A stretch of DNA of 64,000 nucleotides from positions 1 through 64,000 of the forward strand of contig NZ_SMAI01000013.1 in NCBI RefSeq assembly GCF_004346185.1, in the 5' to 3' direction. The notes beneath the pieces were generated by a model. The model searched no databases. It was given only the letters and a program-made list of their open reading frames with translations, and was not told the origin of the DNA. Each line of letters opens with the position of its first letter. Position 1 is the first letter of the stretch. The translations under genes and the position numbers were made by a program. Positions 46,517 through 59,427 of the stretch are shown piece by piece. Source of the stretch: Aquabacter spiritensis. GTDB lineage: Bacteria > Pseudomonadota > Alphaproteobacteria > Rhizobiales > Xanthobacteraceae.

Positions 46517-48754
46517 ATGGCCACCCGCACGAATCCGCCCGGAGACGGCGCCGTTGAGCCGGTCGAACTGAAGACCGCGCTTGAAGAGCGCTACCTGGCC
46601 TACGCCCTCTCCACCATCATGCACCGCGCGCTGCCCGACGCGCGCGACGGGTTGAAGCCGGTCCATCGGCGGATTCTCCATGCGATGCGACAGCTTCGGC
46701 TCGATCCGGGGCAGGGGTTCAAGAAATGCGCCCGCGTCGTCGGCGACGTGATCGGCAAGTTCCACCCGCACGGCGATCAGGCCGTCTATGATGCCTTGGT
46801 GCGGCTCGCCCAGGATTTCGCCCAGCGTTATCCTCTGGTCGACGGGCAGGGAAATTTCGGCAATGTGGACGGTGATAATGCCGCCGCCATGCGCTACACC
46901 GAGGCGCGTCTCACCGACATTGCGAGCCTCCTGCTCGAGGGGATCGACGAGGACGCGGTCGATTTCCGTCCGACCTATGACGGCTCGGAGGAAGAGCCCG
47001 CGGTCCTGCCGGCGGCGTTCCCGAACCTGCTCGCCAACGGGTCCCAGGGCATCGCGGTCGGCATGGCGACCTCGATCCCGCCGCACAATGCGGCCGAACT
47101 GCTGGACGCGGCGCTTCATCTCCTCGACCATCCCGCCGCGCCGGCCTCCGATCTGCTCCAATTCGTGCCGGGTCCCGATTTTCCGACCGGCGGCATCCTG
47201 ATCGAGGATCCCGTCGGCATTGCCGAGGCCTATGCCACCGGGCGAGGCTCGTTCCGGGTGCGGGCGCGCTGGCATCGCGAGGAGAGCGGGCGCGGCACCT
47301 ATCTCGTGGTGGTAACGGAGATTCCCTATGGCGTGCCGAAATCGCGCCTGGTGGAGAAGATCGCCGAGCTTCTCACCGACAAGAAGCTCCCTTTGCTGGC
47401 CGACGTGCGCGACGAAAGCGCGGAGGATATCCGGCTGGTTCTCGAACCGCGCGCCCGCACCGTCGATCCCGAAGTGCTGATGGAAAGCCTGTTCAAGCTC
47501 ACCGAGCTGGAGGCACGCGTTCCGCTCAATATGAACGTGCTGGTGCGCGGGCAGATTCCGCGCGTGCTTTCGCTCGCCGATGCGCTGCGGGAATGGCTGG
47601 CGCATCGCCGCGACGTCCTGCTGCGCCGTTCGCGGCACCGTTTGGCGGAAATCTCCCGGCGGCTCGAAGTTTTGGCCGGGTATCTCATCGCCTATCTCAA
47701 CCTGGACGAGGTGATCCGCATCATCCGCGAGGAGGACGAACCGAAGGCGGTGATGATCGCCACGTTCTCGCTCACCGATTTCCAGGCCGAAGCGATCCTC
47801 AATATGCGCCTGCGTTCGCTGCGGCGCCTGGAGGAAATGGAAATCCGCAAGGAGCACGACGCGCTCACCAAGGAGAAAGACAAGCTCGACCGTCTGATGG
47901 CCTCAGAGGCGGCGCAGTGGCGGACCATCGGCAAGCAGATCCAGAAGGTGCGGGCCGATTACGGGCCGGAGACCGATCTCGGACGCCGCCGCACGAGCTT
48001 CGCCCCCGTGCCCGAAATCCGCGAGGACGCCTTCACCGAGGCGCTGGTCGAGCGAGAGCCGATCACCGTGGTCGTGACCGAGAAGGGGTGGATCCGGGCC
48101 TTGAAGGGCCATGTCCAGGACCTCTCGACCCTCCAGTTCAAGGGCGAGGACCGGCTTTCCCACGCATTCTTCACCGAAACCACTGCAAGGATCCTGGTCT
48201 TCGCCTCGAACGGGCGGTTCTATGCGCTCGAAGCCGCCAAACTTCCCGGCGGACGCGGCCATGGCGAGCCGATCCGGCTGATGGTGGAACTGGAGCAGGA
48301 CGCCGAGATCGTCCGCGTGTTCGCGCACCAGCCGGGCGGCAAGCTTCTCGTCGCGAGCAAAGAGGGACGGGGCTTCGTGGTCGGCGAGGACGAGTGCCTC
48401 GCCAACACCCGCAAGGGCAAGCAGGTTCTGACCGTCGACGCGCCGGACCGGGCCCACGCCGCGGTCTCGGCGCGGGGCGATACGGTCGCGGTGATCGGCG
48501 ACAACCGCAAGCTGGTGCTGTTCCCGCTCGCCCAGGTGCCGGAAATGGTGCGCGGCCGCGGCGTGCGGCTGCAGCGCTACCGCGACGGCGGGCTCTCCGA
48601 CCTCAAGGTGTTCACCCGCGCCGACAGTCTCACCTGGGAGGATACGTCGGGGCGGACCTGGACGGTGACCGACCTGCTGGAATGGCAGGGTGAGCGCGCC
48701 TCGTCCGGCCGGCTTCCACCGAAGGGTTTCCCCCGGAACAACAGGTTCGGCTGA
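46517..48754 (+). CDS. parC: DNA topoisomerase IV subunit A
   Basis: A 745-residue breakage-rejoining subunit that decatenates chromosomes with Par[33 protein letters not shown] is the N-terminal signature; [23 protein letters not shown] includes active-site Tyr127; the coiled-coil arm and a C-terminal beta-propeller-like region ([35 protein letters not shown]) follow. ATG 46517 chosen. It ends the core operon; alphaproteobacterial parC commonly follows recO. Confidence 0.96.
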   Translation: MATRTNPPGDGAVEPVELKTALEERYLAYALSTIMHRALPDARDGLKPVHRRILHAMRQLRLDPGQGFKKCARVVGDVIGKFHPHGDQAVYDALVRLAQDFAQRYPLVDGQGNFGNVDGDNAAAMRYTEARLTDIASLLLEGIDEDAVDFRPTYDGSEEEPAVLPAAFPNLLANGSQGIAVGMATSIPPHNAAELLDAALHLLDHPAAPASDLLQFVPGPDFPTGGILIEDPVGIAEAYATGRGSFRVRARWHREESGRGTYLVVVTEIPYGVPKSRLVEKIAELLTDKKLPLLADVRDESAEDIRLVLEPRARTVDPEVLMESLFKLTELEARVPLNMNVLVRGQIPRVLSLADALREWLAHRRDVLLRRSRHRLAEISRRLEVLAGYLIAYLNLDEVIRIIREEDEPKAVMIATFSLTDFQAEAILNMRLRSLRRLEEMEIRKEHDALTKEKDKLDRLMASEAAQWRTIGKQIQKVRADYGPETDLGRRRTSFAPVPEIREDAFTEALVEREPITVVVTEKGWIRALKGHVQDLSTLQFKGEDRLSHAFFTETTARILVFASNGRFYALEAAKLPGGRGHGEPIRLMVELEQDAEIVRVFAHQPGGKLLVASKEGRGFVVGEDECLANTRKGKQVLTVDAPDRAHAAVSARGDTVAVIGDNRKLVLFPLAQVPEMVRGRGVRLQRYRDGGLSDLKVFTRADSLTWEDTSGRTWTVTDLLEWQGERASSGRLPPKGFPRNNRFG

Positions 48755-48862
48755 GCCCGCGACAGTCGATCTCGGGACGCGGATCGACATCGCCGCGTGA
48801 CCGGGGCACAAGCGGGAAGGGGCCGGATCGACGCGAGTCCGGCGGAGCAAGCGGGACGCGGC

Positions 48863-50659
48863 ATGCAGCCGGAGGCGCGCGAAGAGGTCTTCGAAGTCGC
48901 CCCGCGCGAGGCCGGGCGCGCCGCGATCATCCGTCTGCTCGGCCGCTTCACCCTGCGCAGCGAAGTCCGGCTCATGGTGCTCGCCTGCCTGGTCGGCGCG
49001 CTGGCCGGGACGGGCGCGACCTTCATGAGCATCGTCGCCCATGCGATGCACGAAGTGCTGTTCCGAACCGGCCCCGGCGGCTTTCTCAGCATCGTGCCGG
49101 ATCTCTCATCGCCTTATATGTATTTCATCCCCGCCGCGGGCGGCCTCTTGCTCGGCCTTCTCGGGCTGCTGATCAAGCGCTATCGGCCGAAGCCCGTGAT
49201 CGATCCGATCGAGGCGAATGCGCTGGAGGGCGGGCGCATGTCTCTCACCGACAGCGTCATCCTTTCGAGCCAAACCGTTCTGGGCAACGGATTCGGCGCC
49301 TCCGTGGGCATGGAGGCGGGCTATACCCAATGGGGATCGGGGGTCGCCTCGGCGATCGGCCAGAAGCTCGGGCTGAACCGGGCCGATCTGCGGATCCTGG
49401 TCGGCTGCGGTGCGGCGGGGGGGATCGCGGCCGCGTTCCACGCACCGCTCGCCGGCGCCTTCTATGCCTTCGAGCTGATCATCGGCGTCTATGCCATTCC
49501 CAGCGTCGCGCCGGTGATGGGGGCGGCCTTGTTGGGCTATTTGTGCGCCGGCGCCCTCGGCGCGGTCGGCACGCCGATCGTCATCCCCCATGTGCCGCAC
49601 ATCGGGCCGGCGGACTATCTGCCGTTCATTCTGCTCGGACTGGTCGGGGCGCTGGTGGCGATCGCCATCATGCGGCTGATGACGCTGATCGAGCAGGGGT
49701 TCCGTCGCACCGGCATCCCGGCCGCGCTGCGCCCCATGGTGGGCGGGCTGGCGGTCGGCGCGCTGGCGGTGCTCTCGCCCCAGGTGCTTTCGAGCGGCGA
49801 GGCCGCGATCCATATCCAGGTCGGGACGACCGTCACCCTCGCGGTGCTCGGCGTGCTCCTCCTGAAGATCTTGGCGGCCGCTTTCTCGCTCGGCTCGGGT
49901 TTTCGCGGCGGCCTGTTCTCGGCAGCCCTTTTCATGGGCGTGCTGCTCGGCAAGCTGTTCGCTGCCGCCGCCGCGTTCGTGGCGCCGGCGCTTCATGTCG
50001 ACCCGGTGATCTCGGGCGTGGTCGGCATGGCGGCCCTCGCGGTCGGCATCGTCGGCGGGCCGGTGACGATGACGTTTCTCGTCCTGGAGGCCACGTCCAA
50101 TCTCGCGATCACGGGCCTGGTGCTCACCGCGGCCATCATGTCCTCGCTGACCGTGCGCCTTGCTTTCGGCTATTCCTTTTCCACATGGCGGCTGCATCTG
50201 CGCGGCGAAAGCATCCGCGGCGCTTTCGATGTCGGCATTCTGCGTGCCTTGACCGTGGGCCGGCTGATGACGCGCGATCCGCCGATATGTCCCGTGGCGG
50301 GGCGGGTCGGCGAATTGCGGGCGCGTTTCGCGTCGGCGCCACCGCGCGTGGTGGTGCTGGTGGACGGCGCGGGCGGCTATGCCGGACTGGTGCGCCTGCT
50401 CACGCTCCAGGGCGTCGCCGACGATGCCCCCCTGGCCGACCATCTCCTGTGCCGCGACCGGGTGCTGCATCCCGGGATGCGGATCGAGGAGGCGATCCGC
50501 CAGTTCGAGGGCGCCGGCACGCCGATTCTCACTGTGGTCGCCGAGGATGGGTCGGGCAGGGTGATCGGCATGCTGGACGAGGCCGAGGCGCTCCACGCTT
50601 ATGCCCAGGCGCTCGAGGATCAGCGGCGCGGCATCGCCGGGGAGGAGCCGGTGCGGTGA
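48863..50659 (+). CDS. ClC family chloride channel/antiporter with CBS domains
   Basis: A 598-residue ClC-type protein with about ten hydrophobic helices (roughly 30-420 from ATG 48863; GTG 48797 is an alternative start). The gating-glutamate loop reads GFGASVGMEAGYTQ, where the Glu of the common GREGP is kept; the GxFxP loop reads GSGFRGGLFSAALFMG. The last 120 residues look like a pair of CBS domains (GRLMTRDPPICP, RVIGMLDEAEALHAY). Whether it is an H+/Cl- exchanger or channel cannot be told. Convergent with marC. Confidence 0.9.
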   Translation: MQPEAREEVFEVAPREAGRAAIIRLLGRFTLRSEVRLMVLACLVGALAGTGATFMSIVAHAMHEVLFRTGPGGFLSIVPDLSSPYMYFIPAAGGLLLGLLGLLIKRYRPKPVIDPIEANALEGGRMSLTDSVILSSQTVLGNGFGASVGMEAGYTQWGSGVASAIGQKLGLNRADLRILVGCGAAGGIAAAFHAPLAGAFYAFELIIGVYAIPSVAPVMGAALLGYLCAGALGAVGTPIVIPHVPHIGPADYLPFILLGLVGALVAIAIMRLMTLIEQGFRRTGIPAALRPMVGGLAVGALAVLSPQVLSSGEAAIHIQVGTTVTLAVLGVLLLKILAAAFSLGSGFRGGLFSAALFMGVLLGKLFAAAAAFVAPALHVDPVISGVVGMAALAVGIVGGPVTMTFLVLEATSNLAITGLVLTAAIMSSLTVRLAFGYSFSTWRLHLRGESIRGAFDVGILRALTVGRLMTRDPPICPVAGRVGELRARFASAPPRVVVLVDGAGGYAGLVRLLTLQGVADDAPLADHLLCRDRVLHPGMRIEEAIRQFEGAGTPILTVVAEDGSGRVIGMLDEAEALHAYAQALEDQRRGIAGEEPVR

Positions 50660-50761
50660 ACGGCGCGGCGTCGAAAACCCCGGGACGTCCTCGTGACGTG
50701 GCCACAGCCGGCGGGCTCGGAACGCCGATCCTGGTATCTCTCAGGTGAAGAATAAACCTGA

Positions 50762-51427
50762 TCAGCGCGGCGGCAGGCTCTCGATCAGCCCGCTGATGCC
50801 GACCCACATGATCTGCATGCCGATGCACAGCAGGATGAAGGCGAACAGGCGCACCAGGATGTTGGTGCCGTTTTGCCCGAGCACCCGCTCGATGTCGCCG
50901 GCATAGCGATAGGCGACATAGATCGTCGCCGATACCGCAAAGAGGCCGAGAAGCGCCGCCGCCGCTGCAATCGCCCCCTCGGCATAAGTGCTGTCGTGGA
51001 TCGAGCCTTGCGCGCCCAGGGCGACCGCGGTGGCGATCGATCCCGGACCGACCGTGAGCGGCATGGTGATGGGATAGAAGCTCTGACCCTCGATCTGGGC
51101 GATGTCGATCGTGTGCGCGGCGGCACGTTCCGGATTGGAATTGCCCTGGTGCAGAAGCTGCCAGCCGACAAAGGTCACGACCAGTCCGCCCGCCACCCGC
51201 AGGACCGGCAGGCTGATGCCGAAGAAGGTCAAAACGTGGGAGCCGACCAGCATCGAGCCGACCAAGAGAACGAGGCCGTAGATCGCCACCTTGCGGGCCA
51301 TGGCGGCGCGTGTCTCAGGCGGCACGCCGCGCGTCATCTGATAGAAGATCGGCGCCCCGCCCAGCGGGTTCACGACCGGAAACAGAGCGGCGAACACCGC
51401 CAGGAAAATGTTGAAGGCCTGGGTCAT
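50762..51427 (-). CDS. marC: MarC family (UPF0056) membrane protein
   Basis: A 221-residue inner membrane protein with six hydrophobic helices: [17 protein letters not shown] near the start, [34 protein letters not shown] in the middle and [26 protein letters not shown] at the end. The MarC name is historical; function is unsettled. ATG 51427 overlaps the bpt stop as ATGA, so the two are translationally coupled. Confidence 0.92.
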   Translation of the reverse strand: MTQAFNIFLAVFAALFPVVNPLGGAPIFYQMTRGVPPETRAAMARKVAIYGLVLLVGSMLVGSHVLTFFGISLPVLRVAGGLVVTFVGWQLLHQGNSNPERAAAHTIDIAQIEGQSFYPITMPLTVGPGSIATAVALGAQGSIHDSTYAEGAIAAAAALLGLFAVSATIYVAYRYAGDIERVLGQNGTNILVRLFAFILLCIGMQIMWVGISGLIESLPPR

Positions 51428-52215
51428 TCCACGTCCGGCGCGCCCGTCGTCTCCGCCTGCGGCGATCCGGTGTCGAATCGCTCCCAGCCGTGGGGGGAGA
51501 GGCGCTCCTGCGGCAGGAAGCGCCGCTTATAATCCATCTTCCGCGAGCCGTGCACCCAATAGCCGAGATAGACGTAAGGCAGGCCCATCTGGCGTGCGCG
51601 GGCGATGTGATCAAGAATCAGGAATGTGCCGAGCGAGCGGCTCGGAATGTTCGGATTGTAGAAGGAATAGACCATCGACAGCCCGTCGGCGAGAATGTCG
51701 GTCAGGGCCACTGCGAACAGATCGCCTGTGCCCTTGCCGTTGATCCGGCTGTCGGGGCCGCGGCGGCGATACTCGATCAGCCGGGTCTGGACATGGGTGT
51801 CTTCGACCATCATGGCATAATCGAGCACACTCATGTCCGCCATGCCGCCTGAACCGTGGCGGGCCGCGACATAGGCGCGGAACAGAGCATATTGCTCGGA
51901 TGTCGGGCCGGGCTGGCGCAGCGTGCCGATCAGGTCCTCATTGGCCTGCAACACCCGGCGGAAGCTTCGGTTCTCGCGGAAGTCGTCGGCGCAGATGCGC
52001 ACCGACACGCAGGCCCGGCAGCCCTCGCACGCGGGACGGTAGGCGATCGACTGGCTGCGGCGGAACCCGCCTTGGGTCAGAACGTCGTTGAGCGAGGTCG
52101 CCCGCTCGCCCACCAGATGCGTAAAGACCTTCCGCTCCTCGCGCCCGGGCAGATACGGGCAGGGCGAGGGGGCGGTCAGATAAAACTGCGGCGTGTCGCG
52201 CGAATGCTCGGTCAC
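51424..52215 (-). CDS. bpt: Aspartate/glutamate leucyltransferase
   Basis: A 263-residue arginyl/leucyl-tRNA-protein transferase (Bpt), which adds Leu to N-terminal Asp/Glu and so marks proteins for the N-degron pathway through ClpS/Clp[46 protein letters not shown] (the Cys motif), [37 protein letters not shown] and [20 protein letters not shown] are the family marks. It lies 95 bases after the RDD gene. Confidence 0.96.
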   Translation of the reverse strand: MTEHSRDTPQFYLTAPSPCPYLPGREERKVFTHLVGERATSLNDVLTQGGFRRSQSIAYRPACEGCRACVSVRICADDFRENRSFRRVLQANEDLIGTLRQPGPTSEQYALFRAYVAARHGSGGMADMSVLDYAMMVEDTHVQTRLIEYRRRGPDSRINGKGTGDLFAVALTDILADGLSMVYSFYNPNIPSRSLGTFLILDHIARARQMGLPYVYLGYWVHGSRKMDYKRRFLPQERLSPHGWERFDTGSPQAETTGAPDVE

Positions 52216-52310
52216 GGCACAAAAACCCCGGCGCCTTCAGGCTCGCGAAGGCAGTCTGCCAGCATCGCTCCCGGCCACGAGTCGGTCAAAGGTTTCCGTC
52301 GCGCTCCGGC

Positions 52311-52850
52311 TCAAAATCGCGCGCGCCGCAGCGCGTCCGCGCGCGGCTCGGCATTGACGATCACGGTGCCGACGGCGAAATCGTGCAGCAGGCGCCGCCG
52401 GCTGTTGAACAGTCCGACCAACAGGACGAACGGCGTGAGGACGCTCATCGAGACCCAATAGCCGATGGCATGAACCGCGCCGAGCAACGCATAAGCCGGG
52501 GCGCCGTACCAGGTGCGCATTTCGAGATCCATGGCGCGCATGCCGAGGGTTGCGGAGGCCGGCGAGCCGAGGGTTACCGCATTGTACCAGACCGCCCAGA
52601 TCACGAAGGCCGGGCCGAGCACCGGGAACAGCATCCAGCCGAGGCTCAGCGTCACGATGCCGAACACGAAGATGAACATGGCCAGAAGGACGATCGGTGC
52701 GACGATGATGACCGCGTCGATGCAGAAGGCCACCAGCCGGCGCGACAGCACGCCCTCGAAATATTCCGGCTGCGTCACCGGATCGTAGGCGTGGGGGCGG
52801 TCGGTGGCCAGGTCGGACAAGCGTCCCTGGTTCGGCGGCGTATACGGCAT
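52311..52850 (-). CDS. RDD family membrane protein
   Basis: A 179-residue protein with three or so transmembrane helices: RRLVAFCIDAVIIVAPIVLLAMF carries the RDD-type start motif, followed by LSLGWMLFPVLGPAFVIWAVWYNAVTLG, SATLGMRAMDLEMR (the conserved GLxV-like turn) and AIGYWVSMSVLTPFVLLVGLF, then RRLLHDFAVGT. ATG 52850 is preferred over 52859 because GAGGAG then sits nine bases upstream. Function unknown; neighbours suggest an envelope or transport role only loosely. Confidence 0.85.
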   Translation of the reverse strand: MPYTPPNQGRLSDLATDRPHAYDPVTQPEYFEGVLSRRLVAFCIDAVIIVAPIVLLAMFIFVFGIVTLSLGWMLFPVLGPAFVIWAVWYNAVTLGSPASATLGMRAMDLEMRTWYGAPAYALLGAVHAIGYWVSMSVLTPFVLLVGLFNSRRRLLHDFAVGTVIVNAEPRADALRRARF

Positions 52851-52910
52851 CTCGATCATCTCCTCGCGCCTATAGGTGGTGGAGGCGTGTGGCAGACGCA
52901 AGGCGTGCCG

Positions 52911-55273
<2,363 letters not shown>

Positions 55274-55383
55274 CTATAGACCCTCCCATGGCCGCGCGCG
55301 AGCCTGACGGCGGGCACGGCCGTTGACGCTCGCGCCCGCCCCGTCTAACCCTCGCGCGTCCCGTCCCGCCGGAAGGAGCCCCA

Positions 55384-56460
55384 GTGACCAGCGAGCCCGA
55401 GGTCCTGTTCGCGCGCCGCGGCGAAGCCGGCATCATCACTCTGAACCGGCCGCGGGCGCTCAATGCTTTGACGCACGCCATGGTGCGCGAGATCCATCCC
55501 CGCCTGCGCGCCTGGGCGGAGGACCCCGGCATTACGCGCGTCGTCCTGAAAGCGAGCGGCGAACGGGCGTTCTGCGCCGGCGGCGACATCCGGGTTGTGT
55601 ACGAGCTGGGCCGCGCCGGCCGGCACGACGACGCGATCGCCTTCTGGCACGACGAATATCTCCTGAACGCCTATATCGGCGCCTATCCCAAGCCCTATGT
55701 GTCGCTGATCGACGGGATCTGCATGGGCGGCGGGTTCGGCTTGTCCGCGCACGGCACCTATCGAGTCGCGGGCGAGCGCTATCTGTTCGCCATGCCGGAG
55801 GTGAATATCGGCCTGTTCCCGGACGTCGGCGGCACCCATGTCCTGCCGCGCATTCCCCGCGCCCGCGGCGTCTATCTCGCCTTGACCGGCGCCCGCATCA
55901 AGGCGGCGGACGCCTTCGCCGCCGGTCTCGCGACCCATGCCGTGCCTTCCGACCGGTTCGCGGCGCTGGAGGACGCGCTGTGCGAAGGCGGGATGGTCGC
56001 CGCGGTCCTCTCCGGCTTTCACCAGGATCCGGGACCCGCTCCGCTCGACGCGCAGGACGCTTTGATCACCGATGTGTTCGGCCGCACCGACCTCTACGAC
56101 ATCCTGGCCCGGCTCGATGCTCTGGCGGCGCAAGGCGGTGAGGACGGGGCATTCGCCGCCGCTGCGGCAAAGAGCATGCGGGCCGCCTGTCCGACCAGCC
56201 TCGCCATCGCCATGGAGCAGATGCGCCGCGGCCCCGGCCTCGATCTGGCGGGCTGCCTCGTCACCGAGTTCCGCATCGTCAACAGGGTGGCGCGCGGGCA
56301 CGATTTCTACGAAGGCGTGCGGGCGGTGCTGGTCGACAAGGACAATGCCCCCCGCTGGGACCCGGCGCAGATCGACGCGGTCGATGCGGCAACGATCTCA
56401 GCGCACTTCGCGCCGCTCGAACACGACCTGCCGCTTTCGGCCGGGGCCGCCGGAGCATGA
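55384..56460 (+). CDS. 3-hydroxyisobutyryl-CoA hydrolase-like (crotonase family)
   Basis: A 358-residue crotonase-fold protein. LNRPRALNALTHAMVREI, ERAFCAGGDIRVVYE, DGICMGGGFGLSAHG, and MPEVNIGLFPDVGGTHVL are the enoyl-CoA hydratase/isomerase marks; the longer C-terminal part and NIGLFPDVGG fit HIBYL-CoA hydrolase in valine breakdown better than a short enoyl-CoA hydratase. ATG 55384 has GGAAGGAG upstream. The stop overlaps the DUF6163 start as ATGA. Confidence 0.88.
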   Translation: MTSEPEVLFARRGEAGIITLNRPRALNALTHAMVREIHPRLRAWAEDPGITRVVLKASGERAFCAGGDIRVVYELGRAGRHDDAIAFWHDEYLLNAYIGAYPKPYVSLIDGICMGGGFGLSAHGTYRVAGERYLFAMPEVNIGLFPDVGGTHVLPRIPRARGVYLALTGARIKAADAFAAGLATHAVPSDRFAALEDALCEGGMVAAVLSGFHQDPGPAPLDAQDALITDVFGRTDLYDILARLDALAAQGGEDGAFAAAAAKSMRAACPTSLAIAMEQMRRGPGLDLAGCLVTEFRIVNRVARGHDFYEGVRAVLVDKDNAPRWDPAQIDAVDAATISAHFAPLEHDLPLSAGAAGA

Positions 56461-56888
56461 CGCATTACGATCCGATCGATGCGAGCGCCAAGGCAAATCT
56501 CGAACGGCTGACGCCCTGGCGGCGGCGCCTGGTCTTTTTCCTGCGTGCCGTGTCGATGCTGCTGATCGCCGAATCGCTGTTCCACTGGGCCATTATCTGT
56601 GGCGTCGGGGAGGGGCAGTTCGGCGGCTTCGAGGATCTGCCGGCCATCGTCCAGATCGGCATCATCTGGGCGTCGATCATCGATCCGATCGCGGCGGTGG
56701 GGCTCTGGCTGGGGTCCGCGTGGGGGGTCGTGATCTGGCTGCTCGCGACGCTCACGCAGGTGACGCTTGGGCTCTGGGCGCCTGAGGGCACGGCGCGCCT
56801 CATCGTCCTGTCGGTCGTCGAGGTGGCGCTGGTGCTCGCTTATGCCGTTCTCTCCATCCGTGCGGCGCGGGAGAGCGACGAGGAGTGA
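56457..56888 (+). CDS. DUF6163 family membrane protein
   Basis: A 143-residue membrane protein with four hydrophobic helices: RLVFFLRAVSMLLIAESLFHWAIICG, IVQIGIIWASIIDPIAAVGLWLGSAWG, VVIWLLATLTQVTLGLWA and LIVLSVVEVALVLAYAVLSIR. This matches DUF6163, a Rhizobiales family of unknown role often near hemB. Its start overlaps the HIBYL-CoA-hydrolase stop (ATGA), and the O-methyltransferase follows after 16 bases. Confidence 0.8.
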   Translation: MTHYDPIDASAKANLERLTPWRRRLVFFLRAVSMLLIAESLFHWAIICGVGEGQFGGFEDLPAIVQIGIIWASIIDPIAAVGLWLGSAWGVVIWLLATLTQVTLGLWAPEGTARLIVLSVVEVALVLAYAVLSIRAARESDEE

Positions 56889-56904
56889 ACGGGGGGCCGG
56901 AAAG

Positions 56905-57561
56905 ATGGATGTCTGGACGCGCGTCGACAGTTACGTCGCTGAAACCCTGATCGACGCCGATCCGGCCCTGGAGGCGGCGCTTGCTGCCAGCGATGCCGCC
57001 GGGCTCCCGCCGATCGCCGTGTCGCCCGCCCAGGGGCGCATGCTCGAACTGTTCGCCCGCATGATCGGCGCCCGCCGCGTCCTGGAAATCGGCACGCTCG
57101 CGGGCTATTCGACGCTCTGGCTCGCGCGCGGGCTGCCGGCGGACGGACGGATCGTCACGCTCGAGGCGGAGCCCGCCCATGCGGCGGTGGCGCGGGCCAA
57201 TTTCGTCCGCGCCGGACTGGCTGAGCGGATCGATCTGCGGATCGGCCCGGCGCTCGACCTTCTGCCAGGGCTCTCGGGCGACGCGCCGTTCGATCTCGTC
57301 TTCATCGACGCCGACAAGCCCAGCAATCCGGACTATCTGCGCTGGGCGCTGCGCCTCACGCGACCCGGCAGCGTCATCGTCGCCGACAATGTGGTGCGCG
57401 AGGGCGCGGTGGCCGACGCCGCCAGCGCCGACCCGAAAGTTGTCGGTGTACGCCGCTATTTCGAGGGGCTGGCGGCCGATCCGCGGCTCGTGACGACCGT
57501 CGTCCAGACGGTGGGATGCAAGGGTTATGACGGCTTCGCCTTGACGCGGGTGGGGACCTGA
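56905..57561 (+). CDS. Class I SAM-dependent O-methyltransferase
   Basis: A 218-residue enzyme of the COMT/caffeoyl-CoA type (methyltransferase_3). SPAQGRMLELFARMIGARRVLEIGTLAGYSTLWLARGLP is the SAM motif I, VTLEAEPAHAAVARANF motif II, FDLVFIDADKPSNPDYLRWAL has the metal-binding Asp, and VIVADNVVREGAVAD the second metal site. Substrate unknown. ATG 56905 follows GGGGGCCGGAAAG. Confidence 0.9.
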   Translation: MDVWTRVDSYVAETLIDADPALEAALAASDAAGLPPIAVSPAQGRMLELFARMIGARRVLEIGTLAGYSTLWLARGLPADGRIVTLEAEPAHAAVARANFVRAGLAERIDLRIGPALDLLPGLSGDAPFDLVFIDADKPSNPDYLRWALRLTRPGSVIVADNVVREGAVADAASADPKVVGVRRYFEGLAADPRLVTTVVQTVGCKGYDGFALTRVGT

Positions 57562-57641
57562 GCCGCACAGCGGGTCCGGGCGCGGGGAACCGGGGCGGTG
57601 GGCGGCGGGTTTCGGAAGCGGGGGATCACAGGAGGCCGACC

Positions 57642-58196
57642 ATGCCTGTCACCCGCGCCCGACTCGCGTTCGCCGCGACGCTTCTCTTCCAGATCCCGCT
57701 GCTCGGCCCGGCGGTCTCGATGGCCCTGCTGCCGACGGCGGCGCAGGCACAGACGCGCAGCATGCTGTCCGGCGTCACCTTCGTCGAGACGGCGGGCATT
57801 TCCAACCTGTTCGAAATGGAGTCGAGCGCGCTCGCGCTGAAGAAGAGCGAAAATCCTCAGATCCGGGCTTATGCCGAGCGCATGTCGCGCGACCATGCCG
57901 AAATCATGAGCCGCTTGAAATCGGCAGCTGCGGAGGCCTACGGCCAGATCCCCATCCCGACCGAACTCGACGCCCGGCACGAGGCGATGATCGAGAAGCT
58001 GAATGCGGCCCAGGGAACGGACTTCGACATGCTCTACGTTCAGTTGCAGACCCAGGCGCACCATGCGGCCGTCGGCGTGTACGCGGCCTATGCCACCGAC
58101 GGCGACCAGTCCGTGCTCAAAAGCTTTGCCGAAAAGACGGTGCCGGTTCTGCGTGAGCATCTGGACGCGATCAAGGCGTTTGAGGTGAAGACTTAG
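57642..58196 (+). CDS. DUF4142 secreted helical protein
   Basis: A 184-residue protein with a signal peptide (ARLAFAATLLFQIPLLG...AAQAQT), then a ferritin-like four-helix bundle: EMESSALALKKSENPQIRAYAERMSRDHAEI, LDARHEAMIEKLNAAQGTDFDMLYVQLQTQAHHAAVGVYAAYA and LKSFAEKTVPVLREHLDAIKA. This is the DUF4142 pattern, a periplasmic family linked to stress survival in some species, without known activity. ATG 57642 follows CACAGGAGGCC. Confidence 0.88.
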   Translation: MPVTRARLAFAATLLFQIPLLGPAVSMALLPTAAQAQTRSMLSGVTFVETAGISNLFEMESSALALKKSENPQIRAYAERMSRDHAEIMSRLKSAAAEAYGQIPIPTELDARHEAMIEKLNAAQGTDFDMLYVQLQTQAHHAAVGVYAAYATDGDQSVLKSFAEKTVPVLREHLDAIKAFEVKT

Positions 58197-58392
58197 TTGC
58201 CTGGTCGATCAGGTTGAAACAATCCGACCGGCGCTGCAGGGCGGTGGTGCGTGACGCAACGCCCATATCTGTCTGCGTGACGACCGTCCATCTCCGAAGA
58301 CCAAGGTGGTATCCTGTTGGCGCCTAAGGAGGGGCTTCCTGCAGGATTAGGGGCAGGCGGCTCTGATGCGGCTCCCGTCCACGCCACCTATG

Positions 58393-59427
58393 TCAGCGGA
58401 TATTGGGATTGGGCACTTCCCCGCGCACTTCCTTGAGCCTGGTGATTTCGGCTCGGATCGGTGCGAACGGCCCGTAGCGATGCTGCTCCAAGGAGAAGCT
58501 GTCGGCATAAGGCGGATAGCCCGCATCCACCGGCTTAAGCAGCAGGTTGGGGAAATCGCGATCAATGCCAGCCAACTGGGGCCGAGGTTGCGAAAGTACG
58601 AACGCCGCGACATCCCAGGCATCTTCCGGCACGAGCGTCGGAGCGACCCAGGATGTCCCGTTCGGCATGTTGTCATGGACGAAGTTGGCGAGCGTGATGA
58701 GCCGTGCGGTGCCAGCTCCGGTGTTGAAGCTGTCTTGGCCCCACAAAGGAGGGACGGCATAGCCCATCTCCGGCAGCGCCACGTTGCGCCTGACACCTGA
58801 GCCGTCCGGGCGATGGCAGTCCGCACAGGTGCGGGCATAGATCGCCGCGCCCCGCCCCGGATCCGCCGCACGATCCAGCTCTGGCATTGCGCCCGCGCCG
58901 GCCCCGATGATGGTCCCACCCACCGGAATATTGGTCGAGAGGACGCGGAGATAGGCGAGGATCGCCTGCATCGGCCGATCCTGCTCCGCCATCGGCCGTC
59001 CGTTCATGCTGCGCATCAGGCATTGATTGACGCGGTCGAAGATGGAGATCGAAGCGTTGGTCCGCGCGCTATAGGCGGGGTAGTCGGCGGACGCCGTGAC
59101 CAAGGGTAGGGCGAATTTTTTCAGGCCGCCTCGCAGGTGGCAGTTCGTGCAGGCCAGATTGTTGCCGGCATATCGGGCTGCGGGATTGACGGCCGCGGGG
59201 CCGATATGCGCGTAGGTCGCCGCGATGATTGTGCGGCCATAGCGCGCGAGCCGGCCATTCTCGTCGTCCGGCAGGGCATCAAACGCCGGGATGTTCCAAA
59301 CTGCGATATCCTTGACGGGCGACGGCGGCGCGGCACCGGATGGTGCAAAGGCCAGTAGCGTCGAAATTACCACCGCACTGGCGAAGACGACGATTAATTT
59401 GAAGCCACAGAAACCGGAACGTGTCAT
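58393..59427 (-). CDS. tsdA: TsdA-like dihaem cytochrome c
   Basis: A 344-residue periplasmic protein with signal peptide (about 1-32) and two haem sites, CTNCH (93-97) and CADCH (201-205). Between them, SIFDRVNQCLMRSMNG places Cys136 where thiosulfate dehydrogenase TsdA uses a Cys axial ligand to haem 1. WNIPAFDALPDDENGRLARYGR and PPLWGQDSFNTGAG are also TsdA-like. Thiosulfate to tetrathionate oxidation is the likely activity, by family. The flanking region 58200-59800 is less GC-rich and gene-poor, so the gene may be an acquisition. Confidence 0.78.
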   Translation of the reverse strand: MTRSGFCGFKLIVVFASAVVISTLLAFAPSGAAPPSPVKDIAVWNIPAFDALPDDENGRLARYGRTIIAATYAHIGPAAVNPAARYAGNNLACTNCHLRGGLKKFALPLVTASADYPAYSARTNASISIFDRVNQCLMRSMNGRPMAEQDRPMQAILAYLRVLSTNIPVGGTIIGAGAGAMPELDRAADPGRGAAIYARTCADCHRPDGSGVRRNVALPEMGYAVPPLWGQDSFNTGAGTARLITLANFVHDNMPNGTSWVAPTLVPEDAWDVAAFVLSQPRPQLAGIDRDFPNLLLKPVDAGYPPYADSFSLEQHRYGPFAPIRAEITRLKEVRGEVPNPNIR

